64,000 nt of DNA from Spisula solida (Eukaryota; Mollusca; Bivalvia; Venerida; Mactridae), in contig OX365945.1 of NCBI GenBank assembly GCA_947247005.1, forward strand, positions 32,728,551-32,792,550, given 5' to 3'. Each line of letters begins with the position of its first letter. Positions within the stretch are counted from its first letter, which is position 1. Below, one piece after another: positions 51,395 through 64,000 of this stretch. The translations under genes and the position numbers were made by a program. The notes beneath the pieces are model-generated. The model was not told the DNA's origin. It was given only the letters and a program-made list of their open reading frames with translations, and ran no database searches.

Positions 51395-53740
51395 TAATAA
51401 CGAAGGTTTTGTGTTATAATGGATAAATACAAAAAAGCAACATATTTTTAATCTAAAGAATTGTTTAATGTTCAGAACTAGGATGAACAAGTACAACAAT
51501 GTATAACATGCATTTACAATGAATATTTAGTACTATCATATTAAAAAGTTGAAGAAAACTTATTTCAAAGTCATACCTGAAATGTCAGCAATTAATCAGA
51601 ACAACACTTAAGAGTCAAACTGGCAAACGTATACAAACATAAAACACGTTTATATGGTGTTTCTGATTTCAATTTACCACAAAACACGTTATGATATCAT
51701 TTTGATAATGCAACATACTTATAACATGGCGACAGACGGTAAAATAACAATGGTAACGAAGGTTTCCTGAGAATCAGAATATAACATGTTGACAATTATT
51801 TTGGGAACATTAGCAAGTATCTAAGTTGTAACTACATTAATAAGCATGCTGAAATGTACAAGAGACACTTGGACACAAAACTTAAACATAATACCAAACA
51901 GGCTTATTGAAAACGTCTATACCAACAACCTGGCTGATAACGAAGATTTAGTGACATCAGAACTTTTCAGTATACACCGCATACATGTTCAAAATACACT
52001 ATCTGTCACTATCACTACTTTTTAACAATGACTTTGACTTTTGAGTAGCCTTTGGTGCATCTACTAGTATCAATATTTAACAAGACTTCCATCTAACTAT
52101 GTCGTTATGTCTAGGTCAATAGAAAAACTGCATATTAGTTTTCACAAAATTCACTTCATGATTTTCATCGTCTTGATTAACAATGTTATCAATATACAAG
52201 CTATCTTTGCACTCAGTAGTAACATGATTACCAACTGCATATTTTGTTTCAACCACAATGCCGGTTTCCCTTTCTTCTTGTATTTTTCTAACGTCTTCAT
52301 ATCTGTTATTTTTAGTATTTTCTGTTTTGCTTGTTTCTCCCTTTTCACCTTCTTTCTGGCAGTTTAGAGGAACGTACATAATTACGGCACATTCTCTCTC
52401 GTTCCAGTCATAGGTAGTCTTCATTGTTTTGCTCTTTCAGGCGCTTACAATATACCGTTTGGATTTCAGCATTACTCTTGGTCATAGTTATAAAAACTCA
52501 TATAATAAATTAAACTTTCGTTATCTTTATGAAACCTTCGTTATCGTAATTATAAACCAAATCGTAAGACTGTAACTAAATTAATGCACTATAAAACTTA
52601 ACAAATGATATAAGTCTATGCAATATCAATACTTAGGTTGATATTGCGTATGGATAATAGGATAACTGTTCTAAAAATCACTTGCAGAACACGAAGACTA
52701 TTATATATTTTACCGTAGTCCGGTTTTCTCTTCAACAAATAATAACAGAACACATTGCAAATTATGTAATGGTACCAATTTCATACACATGTAACAGACT
52801 TTTAAATGCAATGAAGTAAAATGTGTACATACACGTTATAATATAACTTTTCTCACCAAATGCAGAGATATAACCTTCGTTATCGCAGGATAACGAAGGT
52901 TTTATAGATTTAAACACAAGTGTTATACAAAAAGGAAGCCATACTCTCTTATGTAAATGTTTATCTAAGAAAAAACGTTATATTGTGCGAATAATATCAT
53001 AGTTAGATACTATCTCAGTCAATCTTATTGAAAAAATATTTTCGTTGGAAAGTTAGGTAAAAATACTCACAACTCTAGTTGGAAATACAAGCAATGTTTT
53101 ACGACATCTCTCGGCGATTTCGCATTCAAGCAAGTCTACACTTCAAATAGGCCTTACAAAAAGTCACATAATTGTAATCTTCTGCGTTTTTAGCGTTAGT
53201 TTCGAATTTTGGCAACGAAAGTTTAAATCACGAAGGTTTAAACTGTGTATAAAACTGAAATTAGTTTAATGTATAACACTGTATTAAACATAAATTTCGT
53301 TTTTATTACATCAAGATGATATATCTGGTTGTGTAAATAGCCTACCAGGAGTCAGTTTTAGTATTAATGTGCATCTTTTATGATCACGAAAGTTTTAAGC
53401 TATTACTTTTGAGTAAAGGTTAATATTTTATGATGCACAGTGTTCGCGATTTAATAAATAATTCGTATATGCCTGCGTTCCTATAGTCTTATTTAGGCTT
53501 GGTGGTATACATAATGATGTTTCATTTGTCATAAACAAGTTATTTCTTAGTTTGCTACACTATATTAATTGGCCATAACGAAGGTTTTTTAAAATTGAAA
53601 AAATTGGCGACACATATTGAAAGGAAGGTTTGAGCTTGATGTTAAAACAAAAAATACCGTCTCCAATGAGCTACTCGTAAAAAGAAGACATTGTTCATTT
53701 GGGTATTTTGAGTCGGCGACAATAACGAAGGTTTAAATTT
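51395..53740. repeat. zone of scattered ATAACGAAGGTTT motifs
   Basis: Plus-strand copies at about 51,397, 51,754, 51,937, 52,889, 53,229, 53,575 and 53,722; minus-strand copies at about 52,513, 52,531 and 52,872; a weaker CACGAAAGTTT at ~53,385. Spacing is irregular, the sequence between is not repeated, and I saw no copies elsewhere in the window. Confidence 0.75.
52116..52424 (-). CDS. orphan ORF of 102 aa, possibly a terminal exon
   Basis: Not recognised. Highly charged, with no membrane segment, and tyrosines in MYVPL, NRYEDV, ETKYAV and DSLYIDNI contexts, loosely like a receptor cytoplasmic tail. An in-frame stop lies just upstream of the ATG, and CTCTAAACTGCCAG within it could be an acceptor. 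No partner exons were found. Could be chance. Confidence 0.25.
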   Translation of the reverse strand: MKTTYDWNERECAVIMYVPLNCQKEGEKGETSKTENTKNNRYEDVRKIQEERETGIVVETKYAVGNHVTTECKDSLYIDNIVNQDDENHEVNFVKTNMQFFY

Positions 53741-53759
53741 TGATAGATGTTTTGTTGAA

Positions 53760-55693
53760 CTTTTTTATGAACGATGGAAGAGATTATTTTATCGCAGTGT
53801 TTGGGCTGATGTAATAACCTTCTGTAGAGACATATTTGTTAGCTTTCCAGCGGTTTGTTTGTTAATAAAACAACGGAACATGGCATGGACCTAGTTATTG
53901 AAAATCAGTGTAAGCGTATAACGCACTAGTCAAATTCTACCCTGCTTTATGTAAGCCCTCATAATTTGCGTATCTATTATCCGATTTTAAATATTTAAAT
54001 CAAGTGGTTTGGCAATGAATTGTTTTGATTGCAACTAATCCCATGAATAGAAAGTTTCTACACAAATTCCTTCAACAAATGTTAAATACAAAACAGAATT
54101 TTAAGTTATACATGGTTCAGTGATTTATGGAAAAAATATAATTGATATACTTTTATTCTATAGTCGATCACCTGGATAATAGATTGGAGAACACAACAAT
54201 GTGATTTATACTGAAATTGAGTGAGTACGTTTTACAGCATTTTGACACAAAAAATGACAATTTTCAATTGGAAATAAAACACCTTTTATAAAAAAAAATT
54301 TCATTTTTTGATATGAATATCCTTTACATATATGTATACTTTCAATGTAGCATAATGGTTTTTATTAAAAAACCTGATGCCGAGTTGATATTTCCTGATA
54401 TGGTTATATACTGATGGGTTCAATTTCAGCTACCCAAGTTACCTTAACGCGGCAACATTGTTAATAGGCCGATCGATATGTGTAAGCGGCAGCATATTTA
54501 CGTTAATATAGAGTGTCATATACATTTAATTAACATGCGTGATAGTAAACAATAGAAATCAAAACTTTTTGATAACACCGTTTATAATGAATCCATCTTT
54601 TAACTAACAATGCAAAATGTGACACATGTCACTTTCACTATTTTAAATGTACATGTCAAGTATTTCGGATTTCTGGGAGTCTGGTATTGCGGAAGCTTTT
54701 TTAGTTGGCTTCATTCACCATATTGACATTACAGGTTAAAATCCGTTTTCCGGGATAACGGAATTTATTGAGCGACAATGTGCGAGATATTCCGAATGTA
54801 CGTCAGGGGGGAAATGCATATAGCGTATAGAGCAACCAGGAACAATAATCGCGATTATTTAAGCCAAATGATAAGAATTTGTAAAACGTTTTACTAGAAC
54901 ACAATGACAACACAATTTTACGACCTCGCTGACAATATTTTTGTCTAAATAATTATGCATAGAAATAGAATGACAGTTACCTAGCCAATGCATGTATCGT
55001 TTGCTAGTCGTCCGATGGCGGACGACTAATTTCGCTGTCTAGTCGTCCGGTGCTTGAAATATGCGTATATTTGAAAATTTGGGACCTAAGAAATCGTCCG
55101 ATTTTATGAGGATTCCGGTTTTCAGGGAGTCCAGTTTTCAGAGAGTTTGTATTATGCAAATCAAATCAGCAGCATCGTAATGATAATTATTATTATGTAT
55201 TATCATATTCACAACACGAAATAAGTAACGATATTTCTGCTACATAATTAATTTATGTACATATAATAGCCCTGTTTGGATAAGTTTTACATGACCATAA
55301 ATTATTATCGCAACCTGACAGTTAACTTGATTACATGACGCCAACATTGTAAAAACCTGGAACGCCAATACAACATGTTATGTAAACTTGAATACATGAT
55401 GGCCACAGTGTTAAACCATTGTTTTATTAGTGCCAAGAGTGCACTATCACTAAAACACTCTTTGGTTACTGTCTAGCTTGCCAATATACCGACATATGCG
55501 GTATATTCCGGAACACTTGTGCTATTGACTGTATAATATCCATTATAATATTAGGAACACTGACTGGTACAGTCTCTATACCAGAAAGCCTACTTTAACT
55601 GAAATTTGAACGAATAATGCTTGGAGTCTGAGTTTAATGTGGTCAGACTTTGAAGTTCTCCGCGTTACGGTAGTATAGCCGAGAACATATGTC
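53760..55693. other. no gene recognised
   Basis: AT-rich DNA. TAGTCGTCCG occurs twice near 55,006 and 55,040, with CGGACGAC between, forming a small inverted repeat. Nothing else is supported. Confidence 0.45.
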
Positions 55694-56350
55694 TTAAGGT
55701 GGCAGGGGATATACTATTTGACAATTTTCGGGTTCCGACAGGCCGCGAACAGTCAAGCCTATTTCTTGAAAACAGCCAATGAGACAATAAAGTCTTTTTG
55801 TGTCAGTCTCAGGACCTAGACAGCATGCCTTGAAAACAGCATCCAAATATAAGGCTGAATCCTTGGGTTGAGGAGTTATGGCCCTTTGTTTTTCCCCCTA
55901 CCCCTCCAATTTTAAGTAAAAAAAATACAAAAGTGATCAATTTCACAGCATACACAGTATTTTTAAAGCCAATGCAATCCTATATTTGGCTCAATTTTAC
56001 ATAAATACAATACCTGAGCAAGGTTATTTCAGTAAGAAAAGTGTCTCCCATACAAGTGGATTTTTTGCTATTTGCTGTCAAACTTTTTCGCGGTTTCTAA
56101 CGACGCTAAATTTGCACTTCCGCCAGTGGTGGTAACCTCCATTTTGAAGAGTAGCAAATCCTTCAGAGCCAGCTTATATTTAGTTTCTATGATTTTTCAA
56201 AACAATAAACACCTTCTTTTTACAAAATAAATACAGATTTGAGTCTTTAAAATACCAATTTAATTTTTGGTGCCCATAAATAAGCTCTACACTAAATATT
56301 TGTTATTTTCAGGGACCCCCCTCACCCCAGTATATCCCCTGCCACCTTAA
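55694..56350. mobile_element. 655-bp TIR element bounded by TTAA (first of five copies)
   Basis: TTAAGGTGGCAGGGGATA at the left and its exact inverse TATCCCCTGCCACCTTAA at the right, over 20 bp in all. TTAA at both edges is what a TTAA-targeting (piggyBac-type) element would leave; the internal TIR sequence does not by itself prove that family. No transposase frame. Confidence 0.8.
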
Positions 56351-57435
56351 GTTTTCAGATCTACATCTTGAAATCAAATTTTATATGCATATCTTGTTCC
56401 AGCATGTTTTTTGAGTAAAACCTAACCCATGAATATGTTCTCCATCATGCATTTAGTAATTCATATTCAATTTACTTTTCCACATAAATCCGTCAATTTT
56501 GCCAAATTCCAATTTAATTCTTCATCACGGGCTAGCCAGAGCTATAGCTAGTCTAAATTCCTATTTCAAGGGAAATATTATATTAAATATGCACATAATG
56601 ATTCTTTGGTGTCTTGCGCCCAGTTGTTTTTCACAAAATAAAGCATTTGGAACACTTATCCGGGAAAAAAGGTCCAATCGGGATGTTTGAACTGCAAAAT
56701 GGTTGAATCAACAATGGTGACCATTGTTCCAAAATCACAAAATACAAGCCAAAATGTAGTTCTGGATGTGCTTCTGCAGTGTTAATATGCTCAATAAACC
56801 TTTTTCTACTGTATTTTATCAAACAAATGAACAAATATGACTCAGGATGCATCAGAAATCATCAAAGCAGTGATTATAGGCAGCCAAGGGAAGTAACTCT
56901 GCTCAGACCATCAACTTTCCAAGTACTACATAGGTCATATTTCAAGTTTTTCAAGATTTTCACTCAAATATGTCAGTAGGATTAAGCCGGCAGATTCCAT
57001 TTAACACCAAATAACACTTTCTGACCAATATCAGGCACATGCATGCACATTAAATGTCAATGGGCCCCGAACGACAAGGCGGCAATCAAGAAAATGTCGC
57101 AAACCGCCCCAAATTATTCAAATTTCCAGACAATACAGCAGTCCAAAATTCACTTTAAGGATACATTTGACTTTTTTCAATACATATGTAACAAAAAATA
57201 TCAATATAATACAAATAAACAGCTTTTAGAGCTGCAGACAGGTGGTCAGGGGGCCAATCTCAAATTTTGCACTTTCTCAAATTTTGGATTACCTCCCTTG
57301 TTTGAAAGGATATTGACAACACAAATTGCCAAAAAAATGCCTGAAATTGCTAGCATTAGTTTTCTTAGACATGGATCTATCCAATTTAGTACAAAACTGG
57401 CTGTTCCAAGAACCTTCATAACAAGCCAATTTCTA
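56351..57435 (+). repeat. 1,087-bp spacer of the array (first copy)
   Basis: Unique within the unit, from GTTTTCAGATCTACATC to CCAATTTCTA just before the next TTAAGG. No recognised product. AT-rich with a CTCAATAAACC near 56,790. Identical in the following copies apart from rare substitutions. Confidence 0.8.
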
Positions 57436-60400
57436 TTAAGGTGGCAGGGGATATACTATTTGACAATTTTCGGGTTCCGACAGGCCGCGAACAGTCAAGC
57501 CTATTTCTTGAAAACAGCCAATGAGACAATAAAGTCTTTTTGTGTCAGTCTCAGGACCTAGACAGCATGCCTTGAAAACAGCATCCAAATATAAGGCTGA
57601 ATCCTTGGGTTGAGGAGTTATGGCCCTTTGTTTTTCCCCCTACCCCTCCAATTTTAAGTAAAAAAAATACAAAAGTGATCAATTTCACAGCATACACAGT
57701 ATTTTTAAAGCCAATGCAATCCTATATTTGGCTCAATTTTACATAAATACAATACCTGAGCAAGGTTATTTCAGTAAGAAAAGTGTCTCCCATACAAGTG
57801 GATTTTTTGCTATTTGCTGTCAAACTTTTTCGCGGTTTCTAACGACGCTAAATTTGCACTTCCGCCAGTGGTGGTAACCTCCATTTTGAAGAGTAGCAAA
57901 TCCTTCAGAGCCAGCTTATATTTAGTTTCTATGATTTTTCAAAACAATAAACACCTTCTTTTTACAAAATAAATACAGATTTGAGTCTTTAAAATACCAA
58001 TTTAATTTTTGGTGCCCATAAATAAGCTCTACACTAAATATTTGTTATTTTCAGGGACCCCCCTCACCCCAGTATATCCCCTGCCACCTTAAGTTTTCAG
58101 ATCTACATCTTGAAATCAAATTTTATATGCATATCTTGTTCCAGCATGTTTTTTGAGTAAAACCTAACCCATGAATATGTTCTCCATCATGCATTTAGTA
58201 ATTCATATTCAATTTACTTTTCCACATAAATCCGTCAATTTTGCCAAATTCCAATTTAATTCTTCATCACGGGCTAGCCAGAGCTATAGCTAGTCTAAAT
58301 TCCTATTTCAAGGGAAATATTATATTAAATATGCACATAATGATTCTTTGGTGTCTTGCGCCCAGTTGTTTTTCACAAAATAAAGCATTTGGAACACTTA
58401 TCCGGGAAAAAAGGTCCAATCGGGATGTTTGAACTGCAAAATGGTTGAATCAACAATGGTGACCATTGTTCCAAAATCACAAAATACAAGCCAAAATGTA
58501 GTTCTGGATGTGCTTCTGCAGTGTTAATATGCTCAATAAACCTTTTTCTACTGTATTTTATCAAACAAATGAACAAATATGACTCAGGATGCATCAGAAA
58601 TCATCAAAGCAGTGATTATAGGCAGCCAAGGGAAGTAACTCTGCTCAGACCATCAACTTTCCAAGTACTACATAGGTCATATTTCAAGTTTTTCAAGATT
58701 TTCCCTCAAATATGTCAGTAGGATTAAGCCGGCAGATTCCATTTAACACCAAATAACACTTTCTGACCAATATCAGGCACATGCATGCACATTAAATGTC
58801 AATGGGCCCCGAACGACAAGGCGGCAATCAAGAAAATGTCGCAAACCGCCCCAAATTATTCAAATTTCCAGACAATACAGCAGTCCAAAATTCACTTTAA
58901 GGATACATTTGACTTTTTTCAATACATATGTAACAAAAAATATCAATATAATACAAATAAACAGCTTTTAGAGCTGCAGACAGGTGGTCAGGGGGCCAAT
59001 CTCAAATTTTGCACTTTCTCAAATTTTGGATTACCTCCCTTGTTTGAAAGGATATTGACAACACAAATTGCCAAAAAAATGCCTGAAATTGCTAGCATTA
59101 GTTTTCTTAGACATGGATCTATCCAATTTAGTACAAAACTGGCTGTTCCAAGAACCTTCATAACAAGCCAATTTCTATTAAGGTGGCAGGGGATATACTA
59201 TTTGACAATTTTCGGGTTCCGACAGGCCGCGAACAGTCAAGCCTATTTCTTGAAAACAGCCAATGAGACAATAAAGTCTTTTTGTGTCAGTCTCAGGACC
59301 TAGACAGCATGCCTTGAAAACAGCATCCAAATATAAGGCTGAATCCTTGGGTTGAGGAGTTATGGCCCTTTGTTTTTCCCCCTACCCCTCCAATTTTAAG
59401 TAAAAAAAATACAAAAGTGATCAATTTCACAGCATACACAGTATTTTTAAAGCCAATGCAATCCTATATTTGGCTCAATTTTACATAAATACAATACCTG
59501 AGCAAGGTTATTTCAGTAAGAAAAGTGTCTCCCATACAAGTGGATTTTTTGCTATTTGCTGTCAAACTTTTTCGCGGTTTCTAACGACGCTAAATTTGCA
59601 CTTCCGCCAGTGGTGGCAACCTCCATTTTGAAGAGTAGCAAATCCTTCAGAGCCAGCTTATATTTAGTTTCTATGATTTTTCAAAACAATAAACACCTTC
59701 TTTTTACAAAATAAATACAGATTTGAGTCTTTAAAATACCAATTTAATTTTTGGTGCCCATAAATAAGCTCTACACTAAATATTTGTTATTTTCAGGGAC
59801 CCCCCTCACCCCAGTATATCCCCTGCCACCTTAAGTTTTCAGATCTACATCTTGAAATCAAATTTTATATGCATATCTTGTTCCAGCATGTTTTTTGAGT
59901 AAAACCTAACCCATGAATATGTTCTCCATCATGCATTTAGTAATTCATATTCAATTTACTTTTCCACATAAATCCGTCAATTTTGCCAAATTCCAATTTA
60001 ATTCTTCATCACGGGCTAGCCAGAGCTATAGCTAGTCTAAATTCCTATTTCAAGGGAAATATTATATTAAATATGCACATAATGATTCTTTGGTGTCTTG
60101 CGCCCAGTTGTTTTTCACAAAATAAAGCATTTGGAACACTTATCCGGGAAAAAAGGTCCAATCGGGATGTTTGAACTGCAAAATGGTTGAATCAACAATG
60201 GTGACCATTGTTCCAAAATCACAAAATACAAGCCAAAATGTAGTTCTGGATGTGCTTCTGCAGTGTTAATATGCTCAATAAACCTTTTTCTACTGTATTT
60301 TATCAAACAAATGAACAAATATGACTCAGGATGCATCAGAAATCATCAAAGCAGTGATTATAGGCAGCCAAGGGAAGTAACTCTGCTCAGACCATCAACT

Positions 60401-63400
60401 TTCCAAGTACTACATAGGTCATATTTCAAGTTTTTCAAGATTTTCCCTCAAATATGTCAGTAGGATTAAGCCGGCAGATTCCATTTAACACCAAATAACA
60501 CTTTCTGACCAATATCAGGCACATGCATGCACATTAAATGTCAATGGGCCCCGAACGACAAGGCGGCAATCAAGAAAATGTCGCAAACCGCCCCAAATTA
60601 TTCAAATTTCCAGACAATACAGCAGTCCAAAATTCACTTTAAGGATACATTTGACTTTTTTCAATACATATGTAACAAAAAATATCAATATAATACAAAT
60701 AAACAGCTTTTAGAGCTGCAGACAGGTGGTCAGGGGGCCAATCTCAAATTTTGCACTTTCTCAAATTTTGGATTACCTCCCTTGTTTGAAAGGATATTGA
60801 CAACACAAATTGCCAAAAAAATGCCTGAAATTGCTAGCATTAGTTTTCTTAGACATGGATCTATCCAATTTAGTACAAAACTGGCTGTTCCAAGAACCTT
60901 CATAACAAGCCAATTTCTATTAAGGTGGCAGGGGATATACTATTTGACAATTTTCGGGTTCCGACAGGCCGCGAACAGTCAAGCCTATTTCTTGAAAACA
61001 GCCAATGAGACAATAAAGTCTTTTTGTGTCAGTCTCAGGACCTAGACAGCATGCCTTGAAAACAGCATCCAAATATAAGGCTGAATCCTTGGGTTGAGGA
61101 GTTATGGCCCTTTGTTTTTCCCCCTACCCCTCCAATTTTAAGTAAAAAAAATACAAAAGTGATCAATTTCACAGCATACACAGTATTTTTAAAGCCAATG
61201 CAATCCTATATTTGGCTCAATTTTACATAAATACAATACCTGAGCAAGGTTATTTCAGTAAGAAAAGTGTCTCCCATACAAGTGGATTTTTTGCTATTTG
61301 CTGTCAAACTTTTTCGCGGTTTCTAACGACGCTAAATTTGCACTTCCGCCAGTGGTGGCAACCTCCATTTTGAAGAGTAGCAAATCCTTCAGAGCCAGCT
61401 TATATTTAGTTTCTATGATTTTTCAAAACAATAAACACCTTCTTTTTACAAAATAAATACAGATTTGAGTCTTTAAAATACCAATTTAATTTTTGGTGCC
61501 CATAAATAAGCTCTACACTAAATATTTGTTATTTTCAGGGACCCCCCTCACCCCAGTATATCCCCTGCCACCTTAAGTTTTCAGATCTACATCTTGAAAT
61601 CAAATTTTATATGCATATCTTGTTCCAGCATGTTTTTTGAGTAAAACCTAACCCATGAATATGTTCTCCATCATGCATTTAGTAATTCATATTCAATTTA
61701 CTTTTCCACATAAATCCGTCAATTTTGCCAAATTCCAATTTAATTCTTCATCACGGGCTAGCCAGAGCTATAGCTAGTCTAAATTCCTATTTCAAGGGAA
61801 ATATTATATTAAATATGCACATAATGATTCTTTGGTGTCTTGCGCCCAGTTGTTTTTCACAAAATAAAGCATTTGGAACACTTATCCGGGAAAAAAGGTC
61901 CAATCGGGATGTTTGAACTGCAAAATGGTTGAATCAACAATGGTGACCATTGTTCCAAAATCACAAAATACAAGCCAAAATGTAGTTCTGGATGTGCTTC
62001 TGCAGTGTTAATATGCTCAATAAACCTTTTTCTACTGTATTTTATCAAACAAATGAACAAATATGACTCAGGATGCATCAGAAATCATCAAAGCAGTGAT
62101 TATAGGCAGCCAAGGGAAGTAACTCTGCTCAGACCATCAACTTTCCAAGTACTACATAGGTCATATTTCAAGTTTTTCAAGATTTTCACTCAAATATGTC
62201 AGTAGGATTAAGCCGGCAGATTCCATTTAACACCAAATAACACTTTCTGACCAATATCAGGCACATGCATGCACATTAAATGTCAATGGGCCCCGAACGA
62301 CAAGGCGGCAATCAAGAAAATGTCGCAAACCGCCCCAAATTATTCAAATTTCCAGACAATACAGCAGTCCAAAATTCACTTTAAGGATACATTTGACTTT
62401 TTTCAATACATATGTAACAAAAAATATCAATATAATACAAATAAACAGCTTTTAGAGCTGCAGACAGGTGGTCAGGGGGCCAATCTCAAATTTTGCACTT
62501 TCTCAAATTTTGGATTACCTCCCTTGTTTGAAAGGATATTGACAACACAAATTGCCAAAAAAATGCCTGAAATTGCTAGCATTAGTTTTCTTAGACATGG
62601 ATCTATCCAATTTAGTACAAAACTGGCTGTTCCAAGAACCTTCATAACAAGCCAATTTCTATTAAGGTGGCAGGGGATATACTATTTGACAATTTTCGGG
62701 TTCCGACAGGCCGCGAACAGTCAAGCCTATTTCTTGAAAACAGCCAATGAGACAATAAAGTCTTTTTGTGTCAGTCTCAGGACCTAGACAGCATGCCTTG
62801 AAAACAGCATCCAAATATAAGGCTGAATCCTTGGGTTGAGGAGTTATGGCCCTTTGTTTTTCCCCCTACCCCTCCAATTTTAAGTAAAAAAAATACAAAA
62901 GTGATCAATTTCACAGCATACACAGTATTTTTAAAGCCAATGCAATCCTATATTTGGCTCAATTTTACATAAATACAATACCTGAGCAAGGTTATTTCAG
63001 TAAGAAAAGTGTCTCCCATACAAGTGGATTTTTTGCTATTTGCTGTCAAACTTTTTCGCGGTTTCTAACGACGCTAAATTTGCACTTCCGCCAGTGGTGG
63101 TAACCTCCATTTTGAAGAGTAGCAAATCCTTCAGAGCCAGCTTATATTTAGTTTCTATGATTTTTCAAAACAATAAACACCTTCTTTTTACAAAATAAAT
63201 ACAGATTTGAGTCTTTAAAATACCAATTTAATTTTTGGTGCCCATAAATAAGCTCTACACTAAATATTTGTTATTTTCAGGGACCCCCCTCACCCCAGTA
63301 TATCCCCTGCCACCTTAAGTTTTCAGATCTACATCTTGAAATCAAATTTTATATGCATATCTTGTTCCAGCATGTTTTTTGAGTAAAACCTAACCCATGA

Positions 63401-64000
63401 ATATGTTCTCCATCATGCATTTAGTAATTCATATTCAATTTACTTTTCCACATAAATCCGTCAATTTTGCCAAATTCCAATTTAATTCTTCATCACGGGC
63501 TAGCCAGAGCTATAGCTAGTCTAAATTCCTATTTCAAGGGAAATATTATATTAAATATGCACATAATGATTCTTTGGTGTCTTGCGCCCAGTTGTTTTTC
63601 ACAAAATAAAGCATTTGGAACACTTATCCGGGAAAAAAGGTCCAATCGGGATGTTTGAACTGCAAAATGGTTGAATCAACAATGGTGACCATTGTTCCAA
63701 AATCACAAAATACAAGCCAAAATGTAGTTCTGGATGTGCTTCTGCAGTGTTAATATGCTCAATAAACCTTTTTCTACTGTATTTTATCAAACAAATGAAC
63801 AAATATGACTCAGGATGCATCAGAAATCATCAAAGCAGTGATTATAGGCAGCCAAGGGAAGTAACTCTGCTCAGACCATCAACTTTCCAAGTACTACATA
63901 GGTCATATTTCAAGTTTTTCAAGATTTTCACTCAAATATGTCAGTAGGATTAAGCCGGCAGATTCCATTTAACACCAAATAACACTTTCTGACCAATATC

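Larger units (their letters stand above)
55694..64000 (+). repeat. 1,742-bp tandem array, ~4.8 units, running off the window
   Basis: Unit starts (AAGGTGGCAGGGGATATAC) at 55,696, 57,438, 59,180, 60,922 and 62,664, exactly 1,742 bp apart, and nearly identical. Each unit is a ~655-bp TIR element plus a ~1,087-bp spacer. Open frames of 63-172 aa recur in each unit only because the sequence does; the largest crosses the spacer/TIR-element junction. Confidence 0.97.

Noticed and set aside
57043..57561. 172-aa ORF repeated in each 1,742-bp unit
   Set aside because: It crosses the spacer/TIR-element junction, has no recognisable domain, and recurs only because the DNA does. The first TIR element lacks it because its left flank differs. 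Not supported as a gene without transcripts.

Overview
This window is animal nuclear DNA: AT-rich, intron-rich and dense in repeats. Two genes can be reconstructed to full length with canonical GT/AG junctions. The repeat style (tRNA-headed SINEs, repeats ending in GGGGGCATAAAAA, AGGTCA-rich tandem repeats, many short TIR elements) suggests a bivalve mollusc. That taxonomic call is inference; the genes themselves only say metazoan.

Layout. Positions 1-13.9 kb hold no intact gene: an inverted-repeat pair (598-1103 / 4163-4674), a tRNA-derived SINE, minisatellites, foldbacks, small TIR elements and a broken LINE reverse transcriptase. Positions 13,915-40,291 on the minus strand hold a complete Dicer of the DICER1 type: 17 coding exons, 6,111 nt, 2,036 aa. 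A candidate 18-nt first coding exon lies at 41,410-41,427. Dicer processes double-stranded RNA into small RNAs. Both RNase III domains, the platform/PAZ region, the dimerisation domain and the C-terminal dsRBD are intact. The helicase ATP-binding motifs are degenerate (STSGRM at the Walker A position, DNCH in place of DECH). Positions 41,659-48,963 on the plus strand hold a complete ALKBH6 (6 exons, 705 nt, 234 aa), an Fe(II)/2-oxoglutarate dioxygenase. The genes are divergent; if the upstream Dicer exon is real, their start codons are about 230 bp apart around an ACCGGAAGT (ETS/GABP-type) site, which suggests a shared bidirectional promoter. No functional link between the proteins is implied.

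Repeats shape both genes. In Dicer, the 3' end of exon 9 with its splice donor has been amplified into seven copies, the 3' end of the last exon has been amplified into a 74-bp array downstream of the stop, the donor of exon 13 is duplicated, and a roughly 590-bp foldback sits in the last intron. ALKBH6 introns carry a 41-42-bp minisatellite with a 583-bp higher-order unit, and a 21-bp minisatellite interrupted by a foldback that runs up to an exon acceptor.

Positions 49-55.7 kb hold no recognised gene, but contain a 145-bp tandem repeat, a roughly 67-nt near-perfect hairpin and a 2.3-kb zone with about eleven scattered copies of a motif close to ATAACGAAGGTTT. From 55,694 to the window end there is a near-identical tandem array of 1,742-bp units. 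Each unit is a 655-bp TIR element bounded by TTAA plus a 1,087-bp spacer, and the array runs off the right edge.
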